From Panonychus citri (lineage: Eukaryota > Arthropoda > Arachnida > Trombidiformes > Tetranychidae), in the NCBI RefSeq assembly GCF_014898815.1, contig NW_026515416.1, positions 1,054,001 through 1,118,000 of the forward strand: a stretch of 64,000 nucleotides of DNA, given 5' to 3'. The notes beneath the pieces are model-generated. The model saw nothing but the letters and a program-made list of their open reading frames with translations, ran no database searches and was not told where the DNA came from. Below are positions 1 through 13,600 of this stretch, in pieces (position 1 is the first letter of the stretch; each line of letters begins with the position of its first letter). The position numbers were made by a program, and so were the translations under genes.

Positions 1-1414
1 ACCCCTACTCTTTTCCATGGCACTAGACTCGGTGATTAGATCTTTAAAAGACAGAAATATTAATATTATCTCATACGCTGATGATATCGTAATACAATAC
101 CCTATTAACAGTAATCAAGAATTGATAATGGAACAAGTAAAATCAACATTAATTAATATTAATCTTAAGATTAATAATGAGAAAACCAATTCATATTCAA
201 AGAAGAACTTGAACAAACTAACATTAGTGGGTTTCAAAATTTTTCACCCATTCAATAACAGTCAATTGAAAAGCTTCTTAGCGTCGATAGAAAACTCCTT
301 CATGAGTAATTTCAAATGTTTGAAATCAACCTTAATATGTTTACCTTTTAAACTGAAAAGATTAATTATTAATAATATCCTTTTTCCCAAATTCATAGCC
401 ACAGGGTTTTGGGTCTTCACCCAAAATAAAGAACAATACATTAAATATCTTGAAGCATCAGATAAACTCTTCTCAACATTGGAACCATCAACAATTTCAT
501 CTTCTTATCTAACAATAATATATGGACTAAATCATCCGCTAACAGACCAATGGTTAAAGGTGGTTGAATACACAAAAAGGAAAAAAATTAAGTTACATGA
601 AGACTTTCACATTGAATCAAAAGAATTACTTCACATAACGAACATTGAGATGAAAAGGAAAATAGTAAACAGATTCACTCACCCCAAGTTCGAACCATCT
701 TTAATGTATTACTACGATGAAGAGAAAGTTATAATTGCGGTTAACAATAATATGGAAGCGATGAAATTTGACCGTTCAGACCATTGGAATTTACTCCTAA
801 ATATTATTTATGCTCAAATAGTTTATCATGACAATAACAGAATAACTAACCCAATAATAATAATCCCTAAACAAATGACACTAAAAATAGACTCTAAATC
901 TCCTTACATTTCAGATACTTTCTCAATCCTCTCGAAGATAATTAATTTCCAATGGAAATGGTCATATGGGACCATGTACCGAAATCATTTTACCCCTCAC
1001 ATTATACATAATATAACAATCTCATGGATACCAACAAAGATTTGGCAATCAGAAGTTCGAGATCAAATATTAATAAGACATAATAGTTGGACAAAAAATC
1101 AAAAACTCTCATGGAATCGAATGATAAAAAGTGAACGCTTAACTAACTCATATGGATACATAAGAAAGATCCCTTATTGGAAATTGACGAAATTATGGTC
1201 AAAATTTAACTTAAGAATTATTAATATTCCCTGCTGTCAAATGTTTAAAACAGGAAACCACAATCCAATAAATTGCAACAGATTATTGAACCTGATGAAC
1301 GAAGAATGGACTGAAGGAAAAGTAATAGAAGAGAATTTAGAAGAATATATTATAATCGCAGAGCAAATTACACGAGTCTCCAAAGAATTTAAAAACTACT
1401 CAATTAATGTCTAA
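1..1414 (+). mobile_element. Non-LTR retrotransposon reverse transcriptase, C-terminal part (5' end outside window)
   Basis: The reading frame is open from the first bases (PLLF just before the ATG at 17) to the stop at 1414, so that ATG is internal. PLLF followed by MALD fits the conserved reverse-transcriptase block ending SPLLF, and YADDIVI (about residue 20 from the ATG) is the catalytic box with its two aspartates. The roughly 400 residues after it resemble the thumb and C-terminal region of LINE-type polymerases, basic and rich in Asn, Ile and Lys. No gag-like, protease or integrase segment is visible. The frame has no internal stop, which suggests a fairly young copy. The family (clade) was not assigned. 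The protein would copy element RNA into genomic DNA by target-primed reverse transcription. Confidence 0.85.
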
Positions 1415-1545
1415 ACAAACAAATCTAAATAATGTAATCTAATAATGTAATCAAAACACCCCCACTACCCTAAATGAGTCGTACTCACTCATAACATCAT
1501 TTCTTAAAATGATGGAGTCTTTGGAGACTCGCTGTAATAGCTTAT
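1415..1545 (+). mobile_element. 3' untranslated tail of the retrotransposon with tandem repeat and three hairpins
   Basis: Right after the stop, AATAATGTAATC occurs twice in tandem around 1428-1452. Three perfect inverted repeats follow in a row: TGAGT-CGT-ACTCA (1475-1487), CATCATTT-CTTA-AAATGATG (1495-1514) and GAGTCT-TTGG-AGACTC (1515-1530). The end of the element is not certain; sequence beyond about 1545 looks like ordinary AT-rich spacer. Structured 3' tails are used by many LINE polymerases to recognise their own RNA; that role here is inferred. Confidence 0.6.
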
Positions 1546-4319
1546 AATATATAATGAAAAATCATTTTATTGATTTGGTTAATTAATTATCCTTGTTAAT
1601 TGTTAACTATTGATCAATTTATTTTAATTTGTTGGACCATTAAGAATCAAAATAAAGGGATGGATTTGATTGAGATTTAAAATTGTATTTGTGATTGATT
1701 CGCGAGTGAGAAAATCAATTGACTTTAATTTCAATTGATAATCAAAAGTTTTGTAAATTGTTTCCAATTGTTGATTTGTTTCTCGTTGATTGTTATGGTT
1801 TAAATTAAGGTTTGAGTGAGTGGAAAATTACAATTAATGACATCATTAACTGTCAAGTTTTAATCATCTGATGGGCAACAATCAAAAATAATGACTCACT
1901 GATACTCGAGATAATTAAAATGAATTAAATGTTTAAGAAAACAAGAAATCCTTGATTGTAGTTTAGATTTTTTCTTAATTGTTCAAGGTTAATTCGGGTT
2001 ATTTACTTTCAATCAAATACACACACTGATTTAATTGTGATTATTTATAACTTTCTAGTAAATTCATTGAGAAAATTTAACTTTCTTTTAATCAGTTTAA
2101 TTGATTGGGAATTAGATTTTAATTGTTGTGGTAAATTGTTTTCGTTTGTTTATTTTTTTCAACCTTTCCCTTAATTGTTAATAATATGAACAAACTTGTT
2201 GGCTCAATGAATTAAATCAATGACAAATGTTGATAAAGTTAATTGTTACACTGATTGTAATTTGATTGAACAGTTAAATTGTTGGTTGATTACTTTGTAA
2301 TTGTTGAGTGTGTTTATTAACCTGAAACAAATTGTAATTATTATCATTACCTTGAAACAGATAAATTAGTTAACCCAACAATTAACTACAAACAAACTTA
2401 GTAATTTTTTTTTCAAAAATCAAAGGAAATCAAAATAACAACGGAAACTAATTAGTTAATTGTGAACGATTCTGTGATTAATTAAACTCTTTTCAAGTCA
2501 TTTAATTAGTGGAAATATTTTTCCACAATTATCATTAACTGTTACCAGGAAAACAATCAACTAATTATTGTAAATAATTTCCGATCGTTTTGATTGTTTT
2601 GATAAAATTTGATTGTTTACTGATTCATGTTGATGATTTAATTGATTAATCATCCCAATCAGATGATTAATACATTAAATTGTTTGGAGATTGGTGATGC
2701 AATTAAAAATTGATTGAGTTCGAATACGAAAAAAAAACTTTCACGAAAGTTTTAATTGTAATTACAATGATCAATATTAGTTAATTGTTGTTGATTAAGA
2801 CCTGAGTTAGGCTTAAGGATTGTATTATTTTAGTTTAACAGTGAATTAGGTTAATTGTTTGGCAAATTGGTTAATCAATAAGAGTTGAAATGTTTTTTTT
2901 GTTAACTATTTACTTTGATTGTAGTTAATTGCCATTCGGATTTATAATCAGTTTTGATTGTGATAATTTAATCAATCATTATCATCAGTAATCATTGTCA
3001 CAATATAAGGACAGTTAACTAATTACAGTTAACATGTTAATCAACATGATGATGATAATAAACCAACAACAATCAAAAGTTAACCTTTTCAATGTAACAA
3101 CAAGTTGATCAATTTGAACAATTAACTTGTTGTTATTACTTTTTATTAATTTAACTCCGTAATGATTAACTGAGTAATAAAATTAATTACTTGTTAATAA
3201 TTAGAGAATTAAATTCTTAATCAACAATTAACAGAAAAATATTAACAGAGATATTGGCTCACCTTTAAGGATAAGAAGCAAATTGATTGTTAGAACTAAA
3301 TTCAATTGGTAAAGTGTTAATTGCAATTAAGATAATCATCATGATGGAATCTAAATGATCCCTGACAATCATTTTCCTTCAATTCTTGAATCAGTCTGAG
3401 ATTTTTTTTTTCTCATCTCATGTAATGATTAATCTGCGAATCATCATGAATTTCATGTTACTTCAACCCGAACCAAGAGATGAACATGAAATAGGAAATT
3501 TTTTTTTTCTTTTCATCAATTTTTTTTTTCATTCATAATCAATGTATAACCTTTTATGACGATGATGATACTTTAAGGTTATCAAAGTAAACCATTTAAT
3601 TTACAATTAACCTTTTTATGCTCTCAATTTGTTAGATTATTAATTAATACATGATGTAACCAGATTGATAAATGATATTTTAACAATATTGGTTTTTGAT
3701 TGATTAGATTTGATGGAGACAATTTATTTGACAATGATGAAGAGTGTGAAAAAAAGATGAGACGAGTGAAAGATGAAGGTGAGTGAGCGAAAGATAGAGA
3801 GAGAGAGAGAGGAGGTGGAGGTGGAAGGAGAAAGAGTGGGAAATAGGGAGGGAGAGAAGATAAAAGAGATCGCGAGGAGTTTTTTTCTCTAATTTAGTAA
3901 CATCGGTGTGTAGTTATCCATTTACAGTAACCAACAAAATGTCAATATATGAAGTGGGGGCTTCCTTTTCCATTATGTTAACGTCGCCATATAATATTTT
4001 AGTTGTTGTTTATTTTTCGCTTGAAAAATTGCAAGCCTCCAAGAGTGGGTTCTTCTTTGAGAGTGTGTGGATTATGATTTTTGTTGTGTACGTTAATATG
4101 ATTTCCTTTTATAATTAATTTTTTGTTGTGGCTTTTTTAGTATTCTTTTGGAATCACTTAGATAAAATGCGCGTAGATTTCACTTTGGTTAGAAAAAATA
4201 CATTTACAACTAGAATCAACACCTCAAATATCTCTGGTATATTTTAGTTGCTTGTTTTGTGTTTCGTTTTGTTGGTTTTGTTTTTCGGTTGATCAATTTT
4301 TACTTCATTCATTTGTTAA
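1546..4319. other. AT-rich intergenic spacer
   Basis: No gene seen. The stretch is dense in TTAATTGTT/ACAATTAA words. A GA-rich block lies at about 3770-3870, including a (GA)n run at 3796-3811. The short open frame at 3906-4118 has no recognisable domain. The last part probably lies downstream of the sphingomyelin-synthase gene 3' end. Confidence 0.6.
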
Positions 4320-4347
4320 TTGTTGTTGTTGTTGTTGTTGTTGTTGG
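4320..4347. repeat. (GTT)n microsatellite
   Basis: About nine GTT units, about 80 bases downstream of the sphingomyelin-synthase stop codon and so probably in its 3' UTR. Confidence 0.85.
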
Positions 4348-4423
4348 TTCTGGATGAAGTTTGTTTCCATTAACATTTTTTTCAACCTTTTATTATCTTT
4401 ATGCTTATGCATTTCCCCTTTTC

Positions 4424-7400
4424 TCATGCGACTTGAGTTGTTAATAATCGTTGTTGAGACCAGGGTAACTTTCTTCTTCTTAAAAACCGAGGCCAAGGTA
4501 AAGGCCATTCCAGGGAACGAGGGATAACAGGAACAGGCGAATCACATGTACAAGATTGGCAAGGGGGATGATCACAATTCAAATTACGACAATTTTGAAC
4601 TTTTTCAAAGAATAATAGCAAACGGAACCACCAGATACGTGACAAGTAATTAGTTGATGATGAAGTCTAAAAATTGAAGAAAAAAAGTAAAGAGTAGAAA
4701 GCAAAATGAGTATTGATTATTTAAAAAACAAGAGAGAGAGAGAGAGAGTAAAAGTAAAGAGTGAGCATTGTGAGGGTGTCAAATGATAGTAAAGTTTTCT
4801 TAAACAATGAATAAAGTTATGAGTCATGATTGTTGTAGTATTTGATGTGTAAATGTTACACCAACGCACACATAAAACACCACAATCAACAATCAACATC
4901 AAGTTGACAATAGTAATAGACTAAACGGTTAACCTGTATATTGTCGAGTCGTTAATACTATTTAGTTTACCTAAAAAGTCAATAAGTTGTCACTCTATTA
5001 AGAAGACAATTTAGTAAACAAGAAAAGAGTTGGAACTGTTTACAGTACTTTGATTAAGAAAGTTGATAAAAGATAGAGAGAGAAAAAGAAAGAAAAAAAT
5101 TGGAACAATCATTCGACTAATTGAAAATTGTTCCCGGTTTCAAGCCAATTAGAGATAAATTTCTTAATCTATTATCTCTTGATCATTGAGATTAACTTTT
5201 TTGTTTGTCTACACAACGATTGTTGTTGTTGTTAGTTAAATTGATATTCTGAATAAAAACGTAAACAATATCAATGATCTCATCGAAAATTGTGCTTTGA
5301 TGTAAACGTAATCATCTAATGTAGTAATTACCAGTAGTGAATGATTATAAACCAAAGTATGATAAATCCAAAAGACCATAGTGGTAACGTAATAAGCCAA
5401 TATGATATCGATCAAATAATGACCTCGAGAAATGATCACACATATCACACCTCCAAAACATGAAAGGAAGAGCAGACAATGGAATAATTTCCAAGCGATT
5501 GTTCGGCATCTTGATGGCATGAGATATTCTCTTAAGACAAGAAAACCTGCGAAGAGAGAAGGAAAAAAAAATAATAGAAAATCAGTAAGTTATCAAAATA
5601 AAAGTCAGAAAAAGAGGTGAGATTACAAGGAAAAATATAAGAAAGGTAAGAAGGTATGAAGAAGAAAAATTCACAACAAAAACAGGTAAGTTGGCTGAGA
5701 AATTCCTTAAAGAAGAAAAGGCTTCAACAGGGTGTGAAAGAGAGAAGGAAAGAGAGCGAGAGAAAGAAAAATCTTGAAAAGTTACGAAAGTAGGAGGTGA
5801 AGAAAAGGATGCGAAAGGGGATGAATTCAAGGGAAAAAGTATAAGGAAAATATAACGGAAAGTCATGCTAAGGGCATTCTAAACCGGACTGATTGATTTG
5901 TACAAGTTCAACTAAAACCTGAATCATCATCATCATCATCATCAACCTAATCGTCGTCGTTTCTTGTAGGTCAAAGATTAAAGACCTGAAATGCTACACA
6001 TTGACCGTTGTTGAAGCTACAAATTTCTACATTTCTCTCTCTCTCTCTCTCTCTCTCTTCTCATCTCTTCTCTCTTTAATTCATTGCCAAACCTGAAAAA
6101 AAACTAATGACAGAAAACAATTTACACGGTCAAAGTTATTCTGTTCCTTTTATATCTAGCAAATGATAGAGAGATGAATATTTCTCTCTTTTTTGCTAAA
6201 TATTTACTTGCTAATCTTGATAACAAACATTTTCTATTAAACGTGTTCATGACTATTTACAAGTAAACATGTAATATCGTCAACACAGCATTTTGTGTGG
6301 TATAAGCAGCTCAGTTAACAGGATAAACTGACATTAAATACTAAGTCTCATTGCAATTGCATTTTACTTTTTCGTCTTTTTCTCATTCTTGCCTAATAGT
6401 TGAATTTGGCAACAAGATTGTTAAAGAAAATCATGTTAAAATGGATGAGCAAAGGGAGATGAAGATTTATTCAGGGGGTGGGATGATGGATAAGAGATGA
6501 GCAATATATTTTTTGTTTTCTTTTTGTTTTGAAAGAAAAAAGTTTGAAGGAAATAAACAGGGAGCTAGTTAACTGTTACAAGAGCAACATTTTGACAAGG
6601 GTTTGGCATAGTTTAAGGTTAGGGTTACACACAGAGAGAAAGATGTTACTCATCATCAATTTGAAGTAAATAGAAAATGTGAAAGTATGAATGATAATAA
6701 CAGAGGAACAAGAAATGTTAGAAGGAGGGAAAACAAAGTTAAGGCCAAGAATAGAATTGTTTTCATTTTAAGAGAGAAAGAGAGAGAGAAAAATACTAAC
6801 CTAATGTGAGAATGACTGTATGTCCACTGAAGAGATAATCACCACAGTAACTGTGTCGTCCATTAATGGACAATCCAAAACCCAAAAGCATATAACCGAC
6901 TCTCGATGCTATTGTGGACACATATTCTCCAAAAGAAATGTCTAGGTGTTGGGTTCCATTGTGTAACTGTAAATAGAATAGAGTAAAAAGAAATGACGAT
7001 AATTAATACACAGAGGTAATTAATCGGATAATAAAAGAAGAGAGAGAGAGAGAGAGAGAAGATAAATAGACGTATGAGTGAATTAAAAAGCCAGCGATGA
7101 ATCAGTTGATAATGAGAGACGTGGAGAGAATAAGAGAATCAGATGATAAATGAAACAAGGTTAAAAGAGTTTCAGAGAAAAAAAATAAAAAAGATTTTTT
7201 TTACTTCGTAGTTAATTTAATTCATACCTGAGGTTGACAAGGGTAATGCCTATTGGCCAACGGGAATACTGTTGATATCATACAGATACCTCTGAATAAA
7301 TATATGATTCCCATCATCAATGAAATTCTTTTAAATATTATGACCCTGAAGAAAAAGAAAAAAAAACGATAACGTTAGAGAAAAGAGATAACCATGAAAT

Positions 7401-10400
7401 TGATGAACAATATAAATGAATGTTTGAGTTAAAAAGGTAAGAAGAATCGAGAATAAAGAAAAATAATGAAAAATGGTTATAGTGAAGGAGCCACACCAAA
7501 ATCATTTTCATCATTTCTTTTTCCATCATCAATAAATTGCTTTCAAATCTTAATGGTGAAAGACTTTAAATGAGGTAAACATATTATCCAATGTGTAATA
7601 AGAGATTGATGAAGGTAAGAAGGTAAAATATACAACACACAAAGAGAGTGGAAGAAGGTTGAAAAAGAGTTGACCTTTACCTATGCCTATGAATAAAGAG
7701 TAGAAAAATAATAAGAGCAGAAACAGCAAGGATTATATATTCAGCAATATCCAATGTCCAATCTACTTCGGGTAAAAGGTCAAATCCTAAATCTGGTAAT
7801 GGATGAGTAATATCCAGTGGTACTCTTTCATGGACTATCGCTAGTATTACTAAATTAGAGACCATACCAAAAAAGGCAAATAGAAAAGCAAGAATGGCCC
7901 GACAATAATCTTCATCACCATAATAATTACGATCAATTCGGGTTGTTACACAAGGATGGTGATGGTGGTAATGGTGATGTTGACCGCTTGATATTCCGTG
8001 ATCGGCACCGCCAACTCCATTACAGGTTGAAACTGTTGAGGTTGTTTTCTCATTTTCTGAGGTGTTTGTTGAAGAAAGTACATGGCGTCGATTAAATGAA
8101 TCAGGTATCTCTATCTGAAGATGATCTTTAGCTGTCGAAGGTCCAACTGCTGTGGTGATGATATTTGATGATGGAGAGGCTGGAGGGGATGATGTTGGTG
8201 GGGTAGATGTGGAAGCCATAATATCATCTGTGTATGTCATACATAGTAAAAGATGAGAATAATGTTAAGAAGGTGGTGGCGGTAGTGGTGTGAAAGGTAA
8301 AAGTGGGAGAAGTTAAAATAAGCACAAGTATCACCAAAAATAAATAAACACTTTGGTTAATATAATTACAAAGAACAATTATTTTTCTTTTAAATGGATG
8401 TTTTTCCTTCTTCACTCTCTATCTCTCTACAGTCTAAGAAATAAATAGTATATATACACACACATAAAAACAATAGAGGTTTACACTTGTCTCTTTTTCT
8501 TTCTTTCTTTCAAGTCTCTTTTTCTACTCAATCCAGAAATATTGTTATTCCTTGAAATATCGATTACAGATTAGGAGAAAAAAGGTTTTTGGTGTTTTCT
8601 TGGAAATTCGATGATGATGGAAACAATCCTTTTGTAACAGTAGAACAACTAACACAATAAATTCAACTAATTAATAGGAAATTTAAAATATAAGTTATAC
8701 AATTAACACTTTGAGAGAAGAGAACAAATTTAAGATTAACAACACACAACATTTACAATCTAACAGACAAGAAAGAAAAAGACAAAACCTAAAAGAGAAA
8801 AACAGCTTCGAAAAGTAACTCCATCTATTGGAAACTATGGTAACTTTTCCAAGTTCCTCCCAAATTTTGCCTCCTTTTCCGCTCTCAAGAAAATCAAATT
8901 TTTGTTTCTTTTAATTAATTAATGTAACAGTTAATTAGGTTTTTTTTTTGTTTCAAATTAATGAGGGAAAACAATTGTCGAACACGTGGAAGTTGTTCTC
9001 CTTTTCTGTTTAACCCTTGACATTCAACTTGAAAGATGAAAGTCTTTTTCGCTTATTGGATGGAAGGGGAAATCATTTAAACAAAAGAGAAGAGAAAAAT
9101 TAATGTTCTATTCTATTTTTTTTTCTGTTTGTTTGTTTCTCCTTTTCAGTTGTTTAGAATTTTTTTCTGTGGTAATTTGATTACATGAGTTTTACAGGGT
9201 GTGAAAAAAAAGTATACAAATTGATGTTTTTTCCCTATGCGTAGTGAAAAGGTTGAAAATGTTGTTGTTACAATTAATGCGCAGGGAAAAACAATCAACC
9301 TTGTAAACGTTACTTTCTTCAGGCCTTGTAAATGGTATTTAATGTTGGTCAAAATTGGATTAAATTTGTCATTTCCATTTTTGATCTAATCATTTAGTTA
9401 ACTCAGTGTTTCTATATTAGGATTTTTCATCTTCATTTCATACAATTGTTACTGGTTATTTTTCCAATGTTTTCCATTTTTAGTTCACTTATATGGATCC
9501 AAAGTGAAGATGTGACGACGTACAAATAACATTTCTCCAACTCTCTTAATATTTACCAATTGATTGGTTTATTTAAATGATGGAACGTAACTGGAATGAT
9601 TAACTGGATACGGTTTTGTTTTTCTCTATACACATAATGGAAAAAGATTAAAATTATCCGATAAAAAAGAGGCTAATTTAGATTTGAAAATCATTGTCTA
9701 GGATAATAAACCAAATTGGATGGATTTCTTTTCATTTTTCTTTCTATTTAGCTTATTTCCCGTTTTATGGGAATATCTCTAAATAGGATTAAATTGATAA
9801 TAATGAGACAAAATCAGATGATTATCTGAACCATTTCCCTTATTTGAGAAGATTTTTTTTCTTCTTGTCTGACTCAATTAATCTTTATGATCTTAGGGAT
9901 ACTGTTAACAAAATGTAACTTAAGTTGTGTAGCTTCTAAATTGAATCAAAATTCAACTTGAGACAATTTAATAGATGAAATAAGAAATTTGTTGGTAGTT
10001 TAAAGAAATTGATTTCAAAGAAGATCATCAACTAATATCAACGAAAGAACAAAAGGAGAGAGAGAGAAAAAAAGATGGCGGATCAAGTACACGTTTGGGT
10101 TAACCCTTTTTTTTGTCAACTCATTCAAGTGTAGCTACTATTTGGTAGATAATCAAAGTTAAACATCTAACCGATTGTTGATAAAGATGTAGATTGTTTC
10201 CACCATGAATCGAATAGAAAATCACAACAATTAACAAAGGTTTTCAAACAATTAAGAATATTAATCATAACTGTAGAGAGGGAAGGAGAGAAGAGCAAAG
10301 AACATAAAAAGAAGAAGCTTGAATGTCACATACTTTTTCCATTGTTTTCATTGACAATTGATGAGAAATGAGCATCATCCATGGTACCATAAGTAGGACT

Positions 10401-10622
10401 GTTAAGTGGATAAAGAGATGATAATGAAGTTGTCTTAGTTAATTTAATTGAAACACCAAAGAATTGATCAGAAGTGGGTGAGCAAGAATCAGGGTAAGAT
10501 GAAGGAGACAATGAAGGTAACGATGAGGAGAAAGAAACTGATGAAACTTGTGAAGATGATGATGGAGATGATGATGATGATTTATATGGTATTAATACTA
10601 AGGAAGATGACAACGTTTTCAT
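4424..10622 (-). CDS. Sphingomyelin synthase family (phosphatidylcholine/ethanolamine:ceramide phosphotransferase)
   Basis: Six exons (minus): 10622-10334, 8227-7681, 7345-7228, 6966-6801, 5546-5332, 4666-4424; all phases match, giving 525 residues. Without the first exon, ATG 8219 gives 426 residues, nearer the usual 400-430. This membrane enzyme moves a phospho-head group from a phospholipid to ceramide. Seen: CGDYLFSGHT (residues 359-368) and HYLIDIILAYYVTT (416-429) carry the His/His/Asp catalytic triad (H367, H416, D420); R-I-xxxx-GIIYLFRG starts the exon at 7345; WPLPWP lies near the C-terminus. The first 200 residues are low-complexity Ser-rich with a His cluster, and no SAM domain of the SMSr type is seen. 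SINGRHSYCGDY looks closer to SMS1/2 than to SMSr. Odd: a Cys-rich insert (CDHPPCQSCTC) before IPRSLEWPLPWP. The head group made cannot be told from sequence. The first exon is less sure than the rest. Confidence 0.9.
6034..6058. repeat. (TC)n microsatellite in intron
   Basis: About 12 CT units within the intron of the sphingomyelin-synthase gene between the exons at 6801 and 5546. Confidence 0.85.
7038..7059. repeat. (GA)n microsatellite in intron
   Basis: About 11 GA units within the intron of the sphingomyelin-synthase gene between exons 7345-7228 and 6966-6801. Confidence 0.85.
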
Positions 10623-13600
10623 GTAGAATCAATTTGAGGGAATAGAGATCCGCTCACAGGAAGAAAACCAGAAGGAAAGAGAATAGAAGAAGAAAAATAT
10701 ACACAGACAATTGGAGAAAAAAAAACAAAGAGAATAGAAAAACAAATGAAAAAGAATATTTATGACTTCACACCAAGAGAAAAGATTCTCTGTGTATTCA
10801 GTAATCAAACACTTCAACAATTAATTAATTGCGATGATTGAAGGGAATAACAATCAATGGAGACACGAGAACAATTAATGAGAGAGAAAATTGGAAAACA
10901 AGAGAGAAAAGTGATTCTCACATGTGAATATCACCAATGGAAACACAAGAGAGAGAGAGTTGAGAGGAGAAGGAGAAAAGGTTAATCCAAACGGCGAAAA
11001 GAATTTTAAATTCACTAATCAATAAGATCACTTTTAATCTTCTTCTTCTTCTTCTTCTCCTTAAAAGGATTAGAATTAATAAACTGTCTTCCAAATCATG
11101 GGAGAAGTTAATTAATCCAAAGAATTAGAAACAATGAAAATCCCAAGAGGAGAATAGAAAATGAAAAACTAAAGAGAATCAAAAAGAAAGAGAAAAATTT
11201 TTCGTCTCTTTTTCTCTTTCTTTTGGTTTGAGTTTCCCTCGTTTCTAAAATGTAAACAAAGAGAAGTGACAATTAGTTAATTGTTACTCGATTCACAATT
11301 AGAATCAATTTTCCAATGGTTAATCTTGGATCATTTTAATTGTTGATTTTTCACTTTCTCGATAATTTCACTTTCGCTGATTATCAAATTTTGAGAGTTA
11401 ATTGTTAACTGGAAAAAGGAGAGAAAAATGAATTAATTTAATTTAATTCGTTGATTTGTTGATTCTAATTTTCCTCCTTTTCTGATGTTCCAATGATTTA
11501 ATAATAATTACATTCTAATTGTTGACCTAATTGCTGTCAAATTTTAACCTGTGTTTACCTCGAGGACAATTAATATTTACAATTCAAGGTTAAAATGTTT
11601 TCAACAATTTAAATTCACAATCAAATTAATAACGATTTTTACCTTAATCATAATATTTAACGGGAAAAATATGATTAAAGTTTAATAACAATTAACAACA
11701 ACAGTTAATTAGTATGTATGGTTTATATAATCAAGCTGATTAACTTGATATACAAAATGAGTTAATTGTTTTTTACTCTGATTAGTTTTGATTGTCTTAA
11801 AATAATTTCGATAATTTAAAGATTATTATTATTAGTATTTAGCAATTAGTTTCCAATGATTGTGATGATTAACTAATCGATAACAATCAATGAGAGATAA
11901 TTAAAATGAAAATTCATTTCCAATTTTCACTTAAAGTCAAAATAACGGAAACAATTAAGTAACAATTAACAATTAGAAAGTGTTTACCAATCAATCAGAA
12001 TGAAAGATTAATCAACAACATTGTGCCAACAATTTGATTTAATCAATTACAATTAACAAGTAACTTTGATAAAGATTAAATTGTAATCCAATGAAAAAAG
12101 TTTTTCCTTATTGTCAACAATTAGTGTTAACAATTAACAGTTTTAATCCCAATCAATTAATCTGATGAAATAATTATTGATTGAAATGAGACTAATAGTC
12201 AATAACATTAATAATCAACTTAAGATGATTAAATTAATCACAATTAAAAAAATGAAAATCACCTGGAATCATTTACTTGGTAAATATAATTCAAACAATT
12301 AGTTAATCAATCAAATTTAGCCAAAAATAAATCCAAGGACAATTTATTAATATCATTCAGTTTTCTGGTAAATTATTTTTAGTTAACTAATTGTTGATTG
12401 TTCATTTAATTTAACCATAGTAACCAAAATTGATTGTGTTTATATTGAAGTTAATTGTTACAATTGAAAGTTAATCAATTTGTCAACAGAAAAAATTTAC
12501 CAATCATGAAAAGATTGACATGAAATCGATCACAATTAACACTGACAAAGTTAAATAATCAATAATAACTTGAGAAATTAAACTTTTTCATCTTAGTGAT
12601 TAGTTAATTGTAGTTGATTTGAATCATTTGACATTGAATTTGGTATTTTTTTTGCTAACTAAATTAACTTTAACCAAAGTAAAAGGGTTAATTATCATTC
12701 ATGTTTACAAGCAATTGGACATAATTTATTAATTGTTAGGCTCAACCGCACCCAGTCTAGAGTTAATCATCTTTAAATAATTAATCATTTAGATGATAAT
12801 CAATTCTTAATCATTGGTTAACCAAAAATAACCATGAAAATCAAATGTCTTGGATAATTTAATCATTCACAAAATCGGAAGTTAATCCAGTTACACCTTT
12901 TACTTATGATTACAATCAGTCAGTAATCAAATCAAATTAACTTTAAATTATTGGGTGTTTACTTAATCAATAAAACCATATTTGACTTTAATTGTGACAA
13001 TTAAAACATGGTAACAATCAAGTAAATAATTTAAATCAGATCAACTTTTTTCATTCAACCAACTCAAGGTTAATTGTGAATAACTAATCAGCTAATCACT
13101 TAATACTAACAATTAACCATTTTATGTCAATCAAATTAATTAATTTAATAATTTCATATTTATGATTAACATTAAACTAAACTAAAATTTACTAATTGTT
13201 ACTCTAATTGTATCTCATTTCCTAATTAAGAGTTAACAAAAATTGAATACAATTGTCATTAATAATTAACCATCATGATTAATAAATTGTTGTAAAACTT
13301 TTTCATACCAATTTAAGTAAAACATTATAATTAATTTAAATCATAGTGGTAACAATTAGCAATTTAAATTGCTGCTCATTGGGATAAATTGTGATTAACA
13401 ACAAAATCAAATAGTTCATGACCTCAAGTTTAATTATAACAATCAGTTGATTTGATTACTCGTCAAGATTTACAATATAATCACATTTAAATGTTGATAT
13501 TGACAATTTAATAAATGATTTAGTGTAATTTGTAATCGTCTTAATAATAACAATTAACTGTCTAAATGAAAAAAGGTTAAATTGTCAATCGGTATTATCG

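Noticed and set aside
1516..1530. Hairpin as a transcription terminator
   Set aside because: This is a eukaryotic genome; the stem belongs to the retrotransposon 3' tail.
3906..4118. 70-codon plus-strand frame
   Set aside because: Hydrophobic by AT-rich composition only, starts on a non-ATG codon, and shows no splice support.
5582..5866. Ser/Phe-rich minus-strand frame near a sphingomyelin-synthase exon
   Set aside because: It lies in the intron upstream of the exon at 5546, reflects GA-rich sequence, and is not needed for the in-phase splice.
7338..7532. Minus-strand frame overlapping a sphingomyelin-synthase exon
   Set aside because: It is out of frame with the real exon 7345-7228 and mostly intron.
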